A DNA stretch of 64,000 bases from an uncultured Christensenella sp. (GTDB lineage Bacteria > Bacillota > Clostridia > Christensenellales > CAG-917), in contig CAJTNO010000003.1 of NCBI GenBank assembly GCA_910577815.1, positions 62,001-126,000 on the forward strand, written 5' to 3'. Under the pieces are notes generated by a model. It searched no databases and had not been told where the DNA came from. It saw nothing but the letters and a program-made list of their open reading frames with translations. Below, one piece after another: positions 53,391-62,749 of the stretch; positions within the stretch are counted from its first letter, which is position 1, and the number at the start of each line of letters is the position of its first letter. The translations under genes and the position numbers were made by a program.

Positions 53391-54437
53391 CTATCGTAAT
53401 TTAATTGTTATCAGCCTGCTGAGTTGCTCCAACAACTCCGAATTATCGACTGTCTTATATATCCTTCCGTCCACCAATATTACGGACTTATCCTTTCCGC
53501 CCGCAATGCCCAAATCACTGTTCTCACCCTCGCCGATACCGTTAAGAGGACAACCGAGAACCGAAATTTTAAGCGGTTTATCTATACTCGCAGTCATTTC
53601 TTCTATTTTATTTGCAAGCTCCTCAACGTTGATTTCAGTTCTTGCGCAGGTGGGACAGGATATCACTTCAACGGCATTCTTTCTAAGCCCCATTGTCTGC
53701 AATATTTTTTTACCTGCAAGCACTTCCTCTTTTACGTTTGCACTCAACGAAACTCTTATCGTATCTCCTATTCCTTCTCTAAGCAAAGTGCCTATACCTA
53801 TTGCGGATTTTATAAGACCTGTTCTTAAAGTCCCCGCCTCGGTCACTCCTATATGTATCGGATAATCGCACGCCAAGGACAATATACGGTTTGCGTCGAT
53901 ATTTACAGCGGTGTCGCTTGCTTTTATTGCGATAACTATATCGCTCATTCCTTGACTTTCAAAAACATTTGCGCATTCTAACGCGCTTTCCACCAATGCG
54001 ACAGCGGGATTTTCACCTTTAAATTTCGGGTCTAAAGAGCCGCCGTTCACCCCCACTCGCACGGGAATATTCATATCCTTAAGCCTGTTTGCAAGCGGCT
54101 TGATTTCGGAAAAATCAAGCATATTGCCCGGGTTTATGCGTAATTTTTTAGCCCCGTTATCAAGCGCTAAGTGCGCAAGCTTATAGCTGTAATGCACGTC
54201 GGCGATAAGCGGAAGCCCCGTACGCCTTACTATTTCTCCAAACGCGGCGCAGGACGCCTCGTCGGGAACGGCCAAACGTATTAAGTCGCAACCCACTGAG
54301 CGAAGCTGCTCTATCTGCTTTATGCTTCCTTCAATGTCTACAGTTTTAGTATTAAGCATAGACTGTACCGAAATAGGTGCGTTGCCGCCTATTTTAATAT
54401 CGCCTACGCTCACTTGCTTAGATTTTCTTCTCACCAT
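53391..54437 (-). CDS. ispG: (E)-4-hydroxy-3-methylbut-2-enyl-diphosphate synthase (IspG/GcpE)
   Basis: Penultimate MEP-pathway enzyme, a [4Fe-4S] protein that reduces MEcPP. 348 residues: TIM-barrel start MVRRKSKQVSVGDIKIGGNAPISVQSM, GCDLIRLAVPD, LRINPGN, and cluster ligands in SCPTCARTEIN and VLGCPLNGIGE. The run ispG-rseP-dxr-cdsA-uppS groups isoprenoid synthesis with its use in envelope building. Confidence 0.96.
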   Translation of the reverse strand: MVRRKSKQVSVGDIKIGGNAPISVQSMLNTKTVDIEGSIKQIEQLRSVGCDLIRLAVPDEASCAAFGEIVRRTGLPLIADVHYSYKLAHLALDNGAKKLRINPGNMLDFSEIKPLANRLKDMNIPVRVGVNGGSLDPKFKGENPAVALVESALECANVFESQGMSDIVIAIKASDTAVNIDANRILSLACDYPIHIGVTEAGTLRTGLIKSAIGIGTLLREGIGDTIRVSLSANVKEEVLAGKKILQTMGLRKNAVEVISCPTCARTEINVEELANKIEEMTASIDKPLKISVLGCPLNGIGEGENSDLGIAGGKDKSVILVDGRIYKTVDNSELLEQLSRLITIKLR

Positions 54438-54473
54438 AATAAACTCTACTTTTATCTAAAATTTTCTTTTGCG

Positions 54474-55793
54474 CTACGTTTTAACCAAATGGAATATATC
54501 CAAAAATACCGTCAGTACAATCAGCAATATAAGTCCTACGGTATGAATGACGGCTTCCACCTTTCGCGGCACGGGTTTTCGGAATATCATTTCTATCAGC
54601 GTAAAAAGCATTCTGCTTCCGTCCAAGGCTGGGAACGGCAGTAAATTCATAACCGCAAGGTTGGCGGAAATTACTGCTACCACATATAAGAAGCTGTCGA
54701 AGCCGAGCGACGAAACCTTTGCCATCACGCCGATAGTCGTAAGCGTTCCGCCGGCGGCTTCCGCGCCTAACTTTCCCGTAATCAACGCGCCGAGCGAAGC
54801 AAGTATCTTAAATACTATAAAGAAACAGAAGCTGAAAGACCTGCCGAAGGCAAGGAAAAACGGTAGCTTTGTCCTTGCAAGGCTTCGCGTTATACCGAAA
54901 CCATAGCTATAATAACCCTCCGCGTCATCGGGATTAGCTCCCTTTTGTACGGTAACGTTGCTTGTCGACGATATCTTCCCATCTGCGTCGTATGCTGCAA
55001 GCGTGAGCGTAATCGCCTTGTCAGTGTCTGCTCCCTCGAGTGTATCGAGCTGAGTGTAAGGCACAGGATGCGCCAGCTCTTTTCCGTTTAAATGCGTAAT
55101 AAAATCCCCTTCCTCAAAAGGGCTGTAATAAAACTTGCTTGCATTTACGGATATTCGTTTCCCGTTGCGTAAAACTTTAAATTTTGCACTGTCGCCGACC
55201 TTGGAGAATGCGTTTATAATGTCCTCGTCGGATATGATATTTATCTGTTTTCCGTTGATATTTAATATTACGTCTCCTGCTTGGAATACGTTTTCGGAAT
55301 TAGCGTTAGGATAAACGCCAACAACGCTTGGCAAAGGCTGTCCGTATGCCGCAAAGTATATTGTAATTATAACTATTGCGCTTATAAAATTCATAAACGC
55401 GCCCGCAAACAGCACTATAAGTCGCTTCCAGGGCTTTTGATTGTTGAACGCGTCGGGGTCTTTGACTGTTTTTCCGTTTTCATCCTTGACTTTTTCACCC
55501 TTTTCGTCAAGCAAGGCACCGTCCTCGTCCTCTCCGTGAAAAGAACAAAAGCCGCCTATGGGAAAGGGTCGGATTGTAAACAGTACCCCTGTTTTTTTAA
55601 TCTTGCGCTTAAAAATCGCAGGACCGAAGCCGATTGCAAATTCGTCGATTTTAAAGCCCAGTAGCCTTCCCGCCGTGTAGTGTCCCAACTCGTGGACAAC
55701 TATCATAAGCATAAGCGCAAGCAAAGCTACTATCACGTAGCCTATATAGGTGAATACCTCGCCTGCCGTAACTGCCAATATACCTATCTGCAC
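54474..55793 (-). CDS. rseP: Site-2 metalloprotease RseP/RasP
   Basis: Membrane zinc protease that cleaves anti-sigma factors and leftover signal peptides. 439 residues: HELGHYTAGRLLG (HExxH) in the first membrane helix, a PDZ domain (about 155-215 and beyond, AGDVILNINGKQI), and NLLPFPALDGSRM (third ligand Asp) near the C-terminus; four membrane helices overall. An Asp/Glu/Lys-rich insertion (about 95-120) is longer than usual. Its start touches the dxr stop, so it is coupled. Confidence 0.95.
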   Translation of the reverse strand: MQIGILAVTAGEVFTYIGYVIVALLALMLMIVVHELGHYTAGRLLGFKIDEFAIGFGPAIFKRKIKKTGVLFTIRPFPIGGFCSFHGEDEDGALLDEKGEKVKDENGKTVKDPDAFNNQKPWKRLIVLFAGAFMNFISAIVIITIYFAAYGQPLPSVVGVYPNANSENVFQAGDVILNINGKQINIISDEDIINAFSKVGDSAKFKVLRNGKRISVNASKFYYSPFEEGDFITHLNGKELAHPVPYTQLDTLEGADTDKAITLTLAAYDADGKISSTSNVTVQKGANPDDAEGYYSYGFGITRSLARTKLPFFLAFGRSFSFCFFIVFKILASLGALITGKLGAEAAGGTLTTIGVMAKVSSLGFDSFLYVVAVISANLAVMNLLPFPALDGSRMLFTLIEMIFRKPVPRKVEAVIHTVGLILLIVLTVFLDIFHLVKT

Positions 55794-56944
55794 TATTTGA
55801 CTCCTATAACATTGTAAGTATATTTGCGCGCTCGCTCATCTATGCTAAGTATGTCCTCAAGCTCGACATTTCCTATTTTACGGAATTTTGTCAGAACCTT
55901 GGCAAGCGTCTGAGCAATATCCGTAAATTTGATTTTACCCTTTAAAAATTCCTCTACAAGAACCTCGTCCGCGGCTGACAACGCAATACAGGCGCCCTCT
56001 CCCGCTCTTGCCGCCTCGATGGCGAGCTTAAGGCAGGGATATCTGTCGTAATCGGGAGCAGAAAACGTAAGCGTGCCTATCTCCTTCAGGCTTAACGGCG
56101 CGATAATCTCTTTTCCGCGCGTCGGATAAGATAAGGCATTGTCTATTGCAAGCCGCATATCGGGAGCGGATAACAGACCTTTCATACTGTTGTCGCTGAA
56201 TTCCACAAGCGAGTGGATAATGCTTTGACGGTGTATTACTACGTCCACCTTATCTGCGTCTACCTCGAATAAACGCATTGCTTCAATAACCTCGAGTCCC
56301 TTATTAAAAAGCGTCGCACAATCAATGGTTACCTTTTTGCCCATTTTCCATACGGGATGCCTCAGCGCATCGTCCGCTTTTACTTTGGCAAGCTGTTTAA
56401 TCGGCATATCCCTTAAAGCGCCGCCGCTTGCCGTCAGTATAAGGCTTTTAACCTGCTTTTTCTCCTCGCCCTTCAAACAGTTGAATATCGCGGAATGTTC
56501 GGTATCGAGCGGTAATATCTTTCCACCGTGCTTTTTTTCAAGCGCCTTAAGGTGCCTGCCTGCACAGACAATCGTCTCTTTATTGGCTATAGCAAGAGTT
56601 CCTCCGCGCGACAAAACCTTAACGGCGGACCAAAGCCCCGCAATTCCGCTGACTGCCGACACAACAATATCCGCAGGCATACTTGCAAGCTCCTCAAGCG
56701 ACGAAGTGCATTTGGTGTAAGCTTTGTCCTCCAACAGGTCAAACACCGACGGTTGCACCTCTATACCTCCGCTCGGAAAATAATAATAAGTAGGATTATA
56801 TTTTTCTACCTGCTCTCTCAGCAGCGACTCGTTCCTGTAAGCGGAAAGACCAACCACCTTATAGTGATTGGGATATTTAGATATGACATCCAAAACCTGT
56901 CTGCCTACCGAACCGGTACTGCCAAGAATAGTTATAGTCTTCAT
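55793..56944 (-). CDS. dxr: 1-deoxy-D-xylulose 5-phosphate reductoisomerase
   Basis: MEP-pathway enzyme converting DXP to MEP with NADPH and Mg. 383 residues: ITILGSTGSVGRQVLDVI (NADPH site), ANKETIVCAGRHL, LPLDTEHSAIFNCL (metal ligands) and LTASGGALRDMP, then HPVWKMGKKVTIDCATLFNKGLE. Complements ispG nearby. The step before it (dxs) is not in this window. Confidence 0.96.
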   Translation of the reverse strand: MKTITILGSTGSVGRQVLDVISKYPNHYKVVGLSAYRNESLLREQVEKYNPTYYYFPSGGIEVQPSVFDLLEDKAYTKCTSSLEELASMPADIVVSAVSGIAGLWSAVKVLSRGGTLAIANKETIVCAGRHLKALEKKHGGKILPLDTEHSAIFNCLKGEEKKQVKSLILTASGGALRDMPIKQLAKVKADDALRHPVWKMGKKVTIDCATLFNKGLEVIEAMRLFEVDADKVDVVIHRQSIIHSLVEFSDNSMKGLLSAPDMRLAIDNALSYPTRGKEIIAPLSLKEIGTLTFSAPDYDRYPCLKLAIEAARAGEGACIALSAADEVLVEEFLKGKIKFTDIAQTLAKVLTKFRKIGNVELEDILSIDERARKYTYNVIGVK

Positions 56945-56996
56945 TTATACAGTGCTTCCGTTATTTCTTAACAAGAAATTATTTTATAATTTTATC

Positions 56997-58031
56997 TCAG
57001 TACCCGTAGATACACGTAAAAGCTACAAGCAAAACGACAATGCAGTACATAACACTGTCTATTCTATCCATAAAACCGCCGTGTCCCGGGAATATCTTTC
57101 CGTAATCCTTAATGCCAATCGCTCGCTTTATCGCGGATGCGGCAAGGTCGCCAAGCTCGGATACCGCGCCGCAAATGAGTCCGATAGCAAGATAAATCAA
57201 TGCGCTTTTCCACATCCAACCGACGTCTGAGTGCGATATGAACGGAACATATCTGCAAGCCTCTGCAAACTTAGGAGCTACACTGCCCGCATATTCGAAT
57301 ACAGCCCAAAACGCAATAGCAACAACCATACCGCCCAATAAGCCGCCTATAGCTCCTGCAACCGTCTTTTTAGGACTTATTTTTGGACAAAGCTTTTTAC
57401 CGCCTATTGTCGAGCCGATAAAATATGCAAACATATCGCTGCCTATTATAGGCACAAATATGACAAACAGCACTGCAAACAGAGCGCTGTATTTATAGCT
57501 TAAAATCCACGCAGCAGATAAAAACAGCATAGGATATATAAGTATAAATACGTTTGCAAGCAGATTATTTATATTGCTTTTGGGCGGCGTTATCTCTCCT
57601 TGAGTAATATTCTCAACCGTTGGCATATCGGCGGAAATATAATTTTTCTCTGCGCAATCCTCGCCTTTAGCGCATATGGGGCGCTTTTTCATCATCGGTC
57701 TGAAAGTAAAAATACTCAGACAAAGCATTACGCTGATTAGCAGAACAAACAGCATACCCTGTATGCCTGAGCTTACGGAGGAACTGCCCCCGCCGATGAA
57801 ATGCTGCATAAGATAAAAAGACGGATATGCCAACACAAGCATTACTATAGCCGGTGATATATACATATCGTATCCGGCTTGCTTAAAGCACTTTCTCATT
57901 TCGTATACGGCTCCCGCCAAGAAAATGAGAATGAGCATATCCACAAATATCGGACTGACAAAGTATCCGCAAAGCGTAAAGCCCGCAAGCATCATCACTA
58001 AAGCAATTCCGGTAAGAGTCCTTTTTAACAT
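56997..58031 (-). CDS. cdsA: Phosphatidate cytidylyltransferase
   Basis: Makes CDP-diacylglycerol, the precursor of all acidic phospholipids. 344 residues with eight or nine membrane helices; the family signature near the C-terminus reads AIKRAIGIKDYGKIFPGHGG followed by FMDRIDS. It is longer than usual because of a hydrophilic loop (about 125-160, PICAKGEDCAEKNYISADMP). Between uppS and dxr. Confidence 0.94.
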   Translation of the reverse strand: MLKRTLTGIALVMMLAGFTLCGYFVSPIFVDMLILIFLAGAVYEMRKCFKQAGYDMYISPAIVMLVLAYPSFYLMQHFIGGGSSSVSSGIQGMLFVLLISVMLCLSIFTFRPMMKKRPICAKGEDCAEKNYISADMPTVENITQGEITPPKSNINNLLANVFILIYPMLFLSAAWILSYKYSALFAVLFVIFVPIIGSDMFAYFIGSTIGGKKLCPKISPKKTVAGAIGGLLGGMVVAIAFWAVFEYAGSVAPKFAEACRYVPFISHSDVGWMWKSALIYLAIGLICGAVSELGDLAASAIKRAIGIKDYGKIFPGHGGFMDRIDSVMYCIVVLLVAFTCIYGY

Positions 58032-58047
58032 ATATATCCTTTAATTA

Positions 58048-58701
58048 TTACTTGCCGAATTTTCTCGTGCGACCTTCAAATTCGTCAATTATTGCGTCAA
58101 CGTCGTCCTCGTTCATATCCGGCCACAGCTTGTCGATAAAAAACAACTCGCTGTACGCGCACTCGTACAGCATAAAATTCGACAGTCTTTTTTCGCCTCC
58201 GGTGCGAACAACCGCGTCCAGTGCAGGCAATCCGCAGCTCGCAAGACCGCTCTCAAAGCCCTCTACAGTAAAATCGTTGTGGTCCCAAGCAAGCTTGCAG
58301 GCGTGTATTATATCGTCCTTTCCGCCATAGTTAAGCGCAATATTCAAGATAAGCCCTTTATTGTCGGCGGTTTTGTCCTCTACATATCTGACGGAATCGG
58401 CAACATCTTCGGGAAGTCCGTCTATTTCGCCCATATACAGAATTTTCATTTCTCCGTCATACGAATTATTGAAATTTTTGACAGTATCGAATATAGCCCG
58501 CTTCTCATTGTCGGGACGTCCGTTATTTTCCGTAGAAAAAGCATAAACGGAAACAACCTTAACGTCGCGCTTTGCGCACTGTGCAATCACGCGCTTAAGC
58601 GCGTCAAGTCCCGCCGCATAGCCCATAGTACGCGGCAAGCTGCGCGCGGTAGCCCATCTGCCGTTTCCGTCCATTATAAAAGCGATATGATTTAACGGCA
58701 T
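58048..58701 (-). CDS. uppS: Isoprenyl transferase (undecaprenyl diphosphate synthase)
   Basis: Cis-prenyltransferase making the lipid carrier for cell wall synthesis. 217 residues, shorter than the usual 240-250 mainly at the N-terminus: HIAFIMDGNGRWATARSLPR (catalytic Asp and substrate Arg/Asn), YAFSTENNGRP, and RTGGEKRLSNFMLYECAYSE with the LWPD end motif. Overlaps frr by one base. Confidence 0.94.
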   Translation of the reverse strand: MPLNHIAFIMDGNGRWATARSLPRTMGYAAGLDALKRVIAQCAKRDVKVVSVYAFSTENNGRPDNEKRAIFDTVKNFNNSYDGEMKILYMGEIDGLPEDVADSVRYVEDKTADNKGLILNIALNYGGKDDIIHACKLAWDHNDFTVEGFESGLASCGLPALDAVVRTGGEKRLSNFMLYECAYSELFFIDKLWPDMNEDDVDAIIDEFEGRTRKFGK

Positions 58702-59276
58702 CAGATAGATAGAATCTCCTGCTCTTTGTCCTTAAACAGTTTATCCACGTCATCGGTGTGCGCGGACAGCTTTTTATCGATATCTGCAGTGAGATTTTTC
58801 AGGTCGTCTTCAGTAATAGTAGACGCTTTTTGCATTTTTTTAAGCTCGTCTATGGCGTCGCGTCTTGCGTTGCGCATAACGACCTTGCTCTCCTCAACAA
58901 GAGTCTTAGCCTCTTTGACCGTGCTGCGACGGCGCTCCTCGGTAAGCTCGGGGAACACAAGACGAATAACCTGTCCGTCGTTATTCGGATTTATGCCGAT
59001 ATTTCCCGCAAGTATAGCTTTTTCTATAGCCTTAAGCTGAGATTTATCCCACGGCGCGATTACAAGCAAGCGCGCTTCGGGAACCGATATGTTAGCCATA
59101 TTGTTTATGGGCGTCGGCGTTCCGTAATAATCCACTGTAATTTTATCGAGTATGTGCGGATTTGCTCTACCCGCACGTATAGAACGCATTTCATTTTTAA
59201 AGTTGTTTAAAACCTTGGCTACGCGTTCGTCAAATTCGTCAAAAATCAAATCCACTTCGTCAATATTGTATGACAT
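58701..59276 (-). CDS. frr: Ribosome recycling factor
   Basis: 191 residues, L-shaped helical protein that splits post-termination ribosomes with EF-G. NFKNEMRSIRAGRANPHILDKITVDYYGTPTPIN, RLLVIAPWD, and the LTEERRRSTVKEAKTLVEESKV arm are conserved. ATG behind CGGAGG, with its own consensus promoter, so frr-uppS-cdsA-dxr-rseP-ispG can be transcribed apart from pyrH. Confidence 0.96.
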   Translation of the reverse strand: MSYNIDEVDLIFDEFDERVAKVLNNFKNEMRSIRAGRANPHILDKITVDYYGTPTPINNMANISVPEARLLVIAPWDKSQLKAIEKAILAGNIGINPNNDGQVIRLVFPELTEERRRSTVKEAKTLVEESKVVMRNARRDAIDELKKMQKASTITEDDLKNLTADIDKKLSAHTDDVDKLFKDKEQEILSI

Positions 59277-59307
59277 CAGGAAATCCTCCGTTTTAAATAG
59301 TGTTTAA

Positions 59308-59336
59308 ATTATATCAAAATCCCAAATATAAATCAA
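59308..59336 (-). promoter_or_regulatory. Promoter of the frr-uppS-cdsA-dxr-rseP-ispG run
   Basis: On the minus strand TTGATT, 17-nt spacer, perfect TATAAT, about 30 nt upstream of frr. Confidence 0.7.
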
Positions 59337-59409
59337 TATATAATAATAAAATATATACTTTTAAATAAAGTCAACGCTATAGACGATGCAAATTTACTAT
59401 ATGCATATA

Positions 59410-59438
59410 AAAAACCGCCTTGTTTAAAGACGGTTTTT
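59410..59438 (-). terminator. Terminator after pyrH
   Basis: Stem AAAAACCG-CTT / AAG-CGGTTTTT (one mismatch) with a 5-nt loop and a U tract, 25 nt past the pyrH stop. It isolates pyrH from frr, which are co-transcribed in many Firmicutes. Confidence 0.75.
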
Positions 59439-59462
59439 AAAATATTTACGCGTAATTTTTTG

Positions 59463-60230
59463 TTATTTTGAAATTATCGTTCCAATCTGCTCGCCGCATA
59501 CGGCTTTTTTGATGCTGTCGCGCTCCATTAAGCTGAACGCAATTATCGGAACATTGTTATCCATACACATTGTAATGGCAGTGGTATCCATAGCCTTAAG
59601 CCCCAAGGATATGACCTGCATATAGCTTAGCTTATCAAATTTCTTCGCGTCCTTGTTGATTTTTGGGTCGCTGTCATAAACGCCGTCCACATTTTTTGCA
59701 AGGAGCAACGCTTCCGCGCCTATTTCACAGGACCTGAGCGCCGCGCCCGTATCCGTAGAAAAATACGGATTGCCCGTGCCGCAGGCGAATATAACTATTC
59801 TGCCCTTTTCAAAATGACGCACCGCCTTACGCAAAATATATGGCTCGGCAACCTTGGTTATCGTAAGCGCCGTCTGCACTCTTACGGGAATGCCGTGCTG
59901 CTCGAGTCTGTCCTGAATTGCAAGCGCGTTCATAACCGTTGCAAGCATACCCATATGGTCGGCTGTGGAACGGTTCATTTTTTCATCCGCCTGACGGCCG
60001 CGCCAAAAGTTTCCGCCACCGATAACTATGCCAATTTCCACTCCCAATTTTCTTATATCCGCTATCTGGTCGCAGACATAATCGAGCTTGCGCATATCAA
60101 TGCCCATTCCCGTATCGTCGCCCGCCAAAGCTTCGCCCGACAGCTTTATTATAACACGCTTGTATTTTACGGACGGGTCAAGCTCAAAATGGATATTCTC
60201 CGTCTGTACATTGTCAAAGGTATTTTCCAT
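59463..60230 (-). CDS. pyrH: UMP kinase
   Basis: Hexameric amino-acid-kinase-fold enzyme making UDP for pyrimidine pools. 255 residues: KRVIIKLSGEALAGDDTGMGID, GIVIGGGNFWRG, ADHMGMLATVMNALA and the ATP region FACGTGNPYFSTDTGAALRSCEI, AKNVDGVYDSDP. A 20-residue N-terminal extension precedes the core. Between tsf and frr as usual. Confidence 0.96.
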   Translation of the reverse strand: MENTFDNVQTENIHFELDPSVKYKRVIIKLSGEALAGDDTGMGIDMRKLDYVCDQIADIRKLGVEIGIVIGGGNFWRGRQADEKMNRSTADHMGMLATVMNALAIQDRLEQHGIPVRVQTALTITKVAEPYILRKAVRHFEKGRIVIFACGTGNPYFSTDTGAALRSCEIGAEALLLAKNVDGVYDSDPKINKDAKKFDKLSYMQVISLGLKAMDTTAITMCMDNNVPIIAFSLMERDSIKKAVCGEQIGTIISK

Positions 60231-60279
60231 ATCTCACCTCAAATCGAATATCTAATCGTATGTATTATGTGTATAAAAT

Positions 60280-60308
60280 AAAAGGGAATGCAAATTGCAT
60301 TCCCTTTT
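60280..60308 (-). terminator. Terminator after tsf
   Basis: 12-bp perfect stem AAAAGGGAATGC / GCATTCCCTTTT with a short loop, directly after the tsf stop; ends the rpsB-tsf transcript. Confidence 0.85.
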
Positions 60309-60312
60309 CAGA

Positions 60313-61185
60313 TTATTTAATCATTCCTGCCTGAGCCATAACCTCGCCTACAAAATCGTCCTCTCTCTTTTGTAAGCCTTCGCCCATAGCATAGCGGGTG
60401 AAACGGATTATAGCAGCGTTGCCGTTATTTTTGAGATATTGCGCTATTGTCAAATCGCCGTCCTTAACGAAAGGCTGTTCCACAAGGCAGATATCCTTAT
60501 AAAATTTGTTGATTCTGCCTACCATCATCTTTTCGATGATTGCCTCGGGCTTGGGATTATCCTCATTGAGAGCCTGAGCCTTAAGAATTTCCTTTTCGTG
60601 CTCGACCTCGGACGCGGGGACCTCGTCGCGCGTAACATACTGAGCGTTTGCCGCGGCAATCTGCAATGCAACGTCGTGAATAACGTCCTTGCTTGCGCCC
60701 TTGCTCGCCTCAACCATAACGCCGATTTTACCGCCCATATGGATGTAAGTATCCACCTCGCTGTCGTTACTCTCATAAACGGTGAAACGACGGATAGAAA
60801 GCTTTTCGCCCATCTTCATAACGTACTCGTTTGTAACCGTCTGCATTGCTGCAGTAACGTCCTCTACGCTTGCGGTTGTATTGTCAAGGATATAATTCGC
60901 TATCTGCGCTACATACTCCTTAAACACGGGACCGCCTGCAACGAAATCGGATTCGCAGTTTACCTCGAGCAGAACATACTTTCCGTTCTTACCTGCCGCG
61001 TAAACAATACCCTCTGCCGCAATACGTGATTCCTTTTTTGCAGCCTGAGCCATTCCTCTCTCTCTCAAATAGTCTATTGCCGCCTCCATATCGCCGTCTG
61101 TAGCGACAAGAGCCTTTTTGCAGTCCATCATACCAACGCCTGTGCGTTGACGCAAATCCATTACGTCTTTACTTGTAAATGCCAT
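60313..61185 (-). CDS. tsf: Translation elongation factor Ts
   Basis: Nucleotide exchange factor for EF-Tu. 290 residues from ATG 61185 (AGGAG 5 nt upstream); the frame is open 19 codons further without similarity. UBA-like N-terminus AFTSKDVMDLRQRTGVGMMDCKKAL, the ESDFVAG dimerisation-domain motif, and a C-terminal module. Follows rpsB. Confidence 0.96.
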   Translation of the reverse strand: MAFTSKDVMDLRQRTGVGMMDCKKALVATDGDMEAAIDYLRERGMAQAAKKESRIAAEGIVYAAGKNGKYVLLEVNCESDFVAGGPVFKEYVAQIANYILDNTTASVEDVTAAMQTVTNEYVMKMGEKLSIRRFTVYESNDSEVDTYIHMGGKIGVMVEASKGASKDVIHDVALQIAAANAQYVTRDEVPASEVEHEKEILKAQALNEDNPKPEAIIEKMMVGRINKFYKDICLVEQPFVKDGDLTIAQYLKNNGNAAIIRFTRYAMGEGLQKREDDFVGEVMAQAGMIK

Positions 61186-61220
61186 ATATACTCCTATTTT
61201 ATATTCTGAAATTTGTTTGC

Positions 61221-61252
61221 GGCGCGTAGCCGCGCCGTGCAATACAGCACGG
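61221..61252 (-). other. Two overlapping GC hairpins between rpsB and tsf
   Basis: GGCGCG / CGCGCC (61221-61236) and CCGTGC / GCACGG (61235-61252) share two bases, so they compete. No U tract, so an mRNA processing or stability element is more likely than a terminator. Confidence 0.5.
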
Positions 61253-61271
61253 CATTATTATTTATCGTTTA

Positions 61272-62111
61272 TCAGTTCTCGGCTGCCTCTTTCTCTGCAA
61301 TAGCCTTTTCAAGAGCTTCTGCGGGAGTGAGGGGCTGAGCGGGTTCTTCAACGGGAGCTTCCTGCACTGCTTCTACGGCTTCCTCTGCTTGAACGGCAGG
61401 TTCTTCCGTTTCGGGAGCAACAAAGGACTCGCCTTGATTTGCTTCTATTACCGCGTTTGCCATAAGCGACGCAAACAGCTGAATGGCGCGGATAGCGTCG
61501 TCGTTGCCGGGAATTACGTAATCGACAAGGTCGGGGTCGCAGTTGGTATCTACTACGGCTACGATAGGAATATTCAGCTTACGAGCTTCCTTAACCGCGT
61601 TCTCCTCCTTCTTGAGGTCTACAACAAAGAGGCATCCGGGCAATGTACGCATATTCTTGATACCGCCGAGGTTCTTTTCCAAATCGTCGCGTTCCTTCTT
61701 AAGCTTTGAAACCTCTTTCTTGGGAAGCAGCTCGAACTCGCCTATCATTTCCATTTGATTGATTTTGTTCAAACGGTCGATTCTTGTGCGGATTGTCTTA
61801 AAGTTAGTGAGAGTTCCTCCCAACCATCTCTGATTGATGTAGAACATATCGCAACGCTGCGCTTCCTGCTTGATAGCGTCCTGCGCTTGCTTTTTAGTGC
61901 CTACAAACAGAACGGATTTACCCTCCTGCGCAACGCTCTTGACAAACTGATACGCAGCCTCCACGTGGTCAACCGAAATTTGAAGGTCGATGATGTGGAT
62001 GTCGTTTCTCGTTGCATAGATATACTTGCTCATTTTCGGATTCCAGCGTTTTGTCTGATGTCCGAAGTGTACGCCTGCTTCAAGCAGGGCTTTCATTGAT
62101 GTGACGGCCAT
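61272..62111 (-). CDS. rpsB: 30S ribosomal protein S2
   Basis: 279 residues: AVTSMKALLEAGVHFGHQTKRWNPKM, YIYATRNDIHIIDLQ, FVGTKKQAQDAI, NQRWLGGTLTNFKTI, VVDTNCDPDLVDYVIPGNDDAIRAI. After residue 230 comes an acidic Glu/Ala/Pro-rich tail that many S2 proteins have. ATG behind AGGAGG. Confidence 0.97.
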   Translation of the reverse strand: MAVTSMKALLEAGVHFGHQTKRWNPKMSKYIYATRNDIHIIDLQISVDHVEAAYQFVKSVAQEGKSVLFVGTKKQAQDAIKQEAQRCDMFYINQRWLGGTLTNFKTIRTRIDRLNKINQMEMIGEFELLPKKEVSKLKKERDDLEKNLGGIKNMRTLPGCLFVVDLKKEENAVKEARKLNIPIVAVVDTNCDPDLVDYVIPGNDDAIRAIQLFASLMANAVIEANQGESFVAPETEEPAVQAEEAVEAVQEAPVEEPAQPLTPAEALEKAIAEKEAAEN

Positions 62112-62117
62112 TTTAGG

Positions 62118-62238
62118 TCCTCCTGATTAGTTTTTACCTCCCGCGACTTCGCCGTCCGAACAACCTAACGGAACTATCCGAACTCCGCCGCAGTGTGGGT
62201 TCGATGTGGATTATAATATATATAAATAAATATTGCAA
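62118..62238 (-). promoter_or_regulatory. rpsB promoter and structured leader
   Basis: Promoter: on the minus strand TTGCAA, 17-nt spacer, perfect TATAAT (62210-62238). The leader of about 90 nt is GC-rich (unlike other leaders here) with small hairpins such as GCGA-AG-TCGC and CCGTTAGGTTGTTCGGACGG. S2 autoregulates its leader in other bacteria; a similar role is possible. Confidence 0.6.
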
Positions 62239-62309
62239 ATATTTTAAAGCATTTTAAACAAAAATTTATAAAAATCTGTCCAATCAATAAAAAATACGAC
62301 AATTAAAAA

Positions 62310-62336
62310 GCGGCATAGGTTTAACTCCACTGCCGC
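62310..62336 (-). terminator. Terminator after the DUF1292 gene
   Basis: Stem GCGGCA / TGCCGC with an inner GG/CC pair, followed leftward by TTTTTAATT, about 25 nt past the stop at 62364. Confidence 0.75.
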
Positions 62337-62363
62337 CGTTTGCTTTATAAGAGCAACTCAGAA

Positions 62364-62675
62364 TTATTCCTCGTCCTCGTATTTGGCAACCTCCGCCATA
62401 AATTCGTTAAAGACTTTTTCAAGAACGTCTTCGTCCTCGATGGGCGCAAAGGTATCGTTTCCGTCCTCATCCTCGGCTATTTCATAGATGAGAACCTCGT
62501 CGTCCGCTATATCCTCAAGCTTTTCAACCGGCTTCATTACCACATACCATTTCCGGTCTACGTCAAGCGTTGCAAGATGATAAAACTCCTCGTCCTTATC
62601 GGTGGTTTCATTGTGCAAAACGATTATATCGTCATCTTCTTCCACATTGTTGTTATCTTCAAAAAAATCCGCCAT
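62364..62675 (-). CDS. DUF1292 protein (YrzB family)
   Basis: 103 very acidic residues (DNNNVEEDDDIIVLHNETTDKDEEFYHLATLDVDRKWYVVMKPVEKLEDIADDEVLIYEI). DUF1292 proteins have no known activity; they are almost always encoded next to ruvX, as here. ATG after AAAGGAG. Last gene of a leftward run from ruvX. Confidence 0.9.
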   Translation of the reverse strand: MADFFEDNNNVEEDDDIIVLHNETTDKDEEFYHLATLDVDRKWYVVMKPVEKLEDIADDEVLIYEIAEDEDGNDTFAPIEDEDVLEKVFNEFMAEVAKYEDEE

Positions 62676-62749
62676 ATCAGCATTCTCCTTTGGACTGTTT
62701 GTCCTTATGTACAGTATAACACAGTTTTTGACAAAAGCAATAAACCTGA

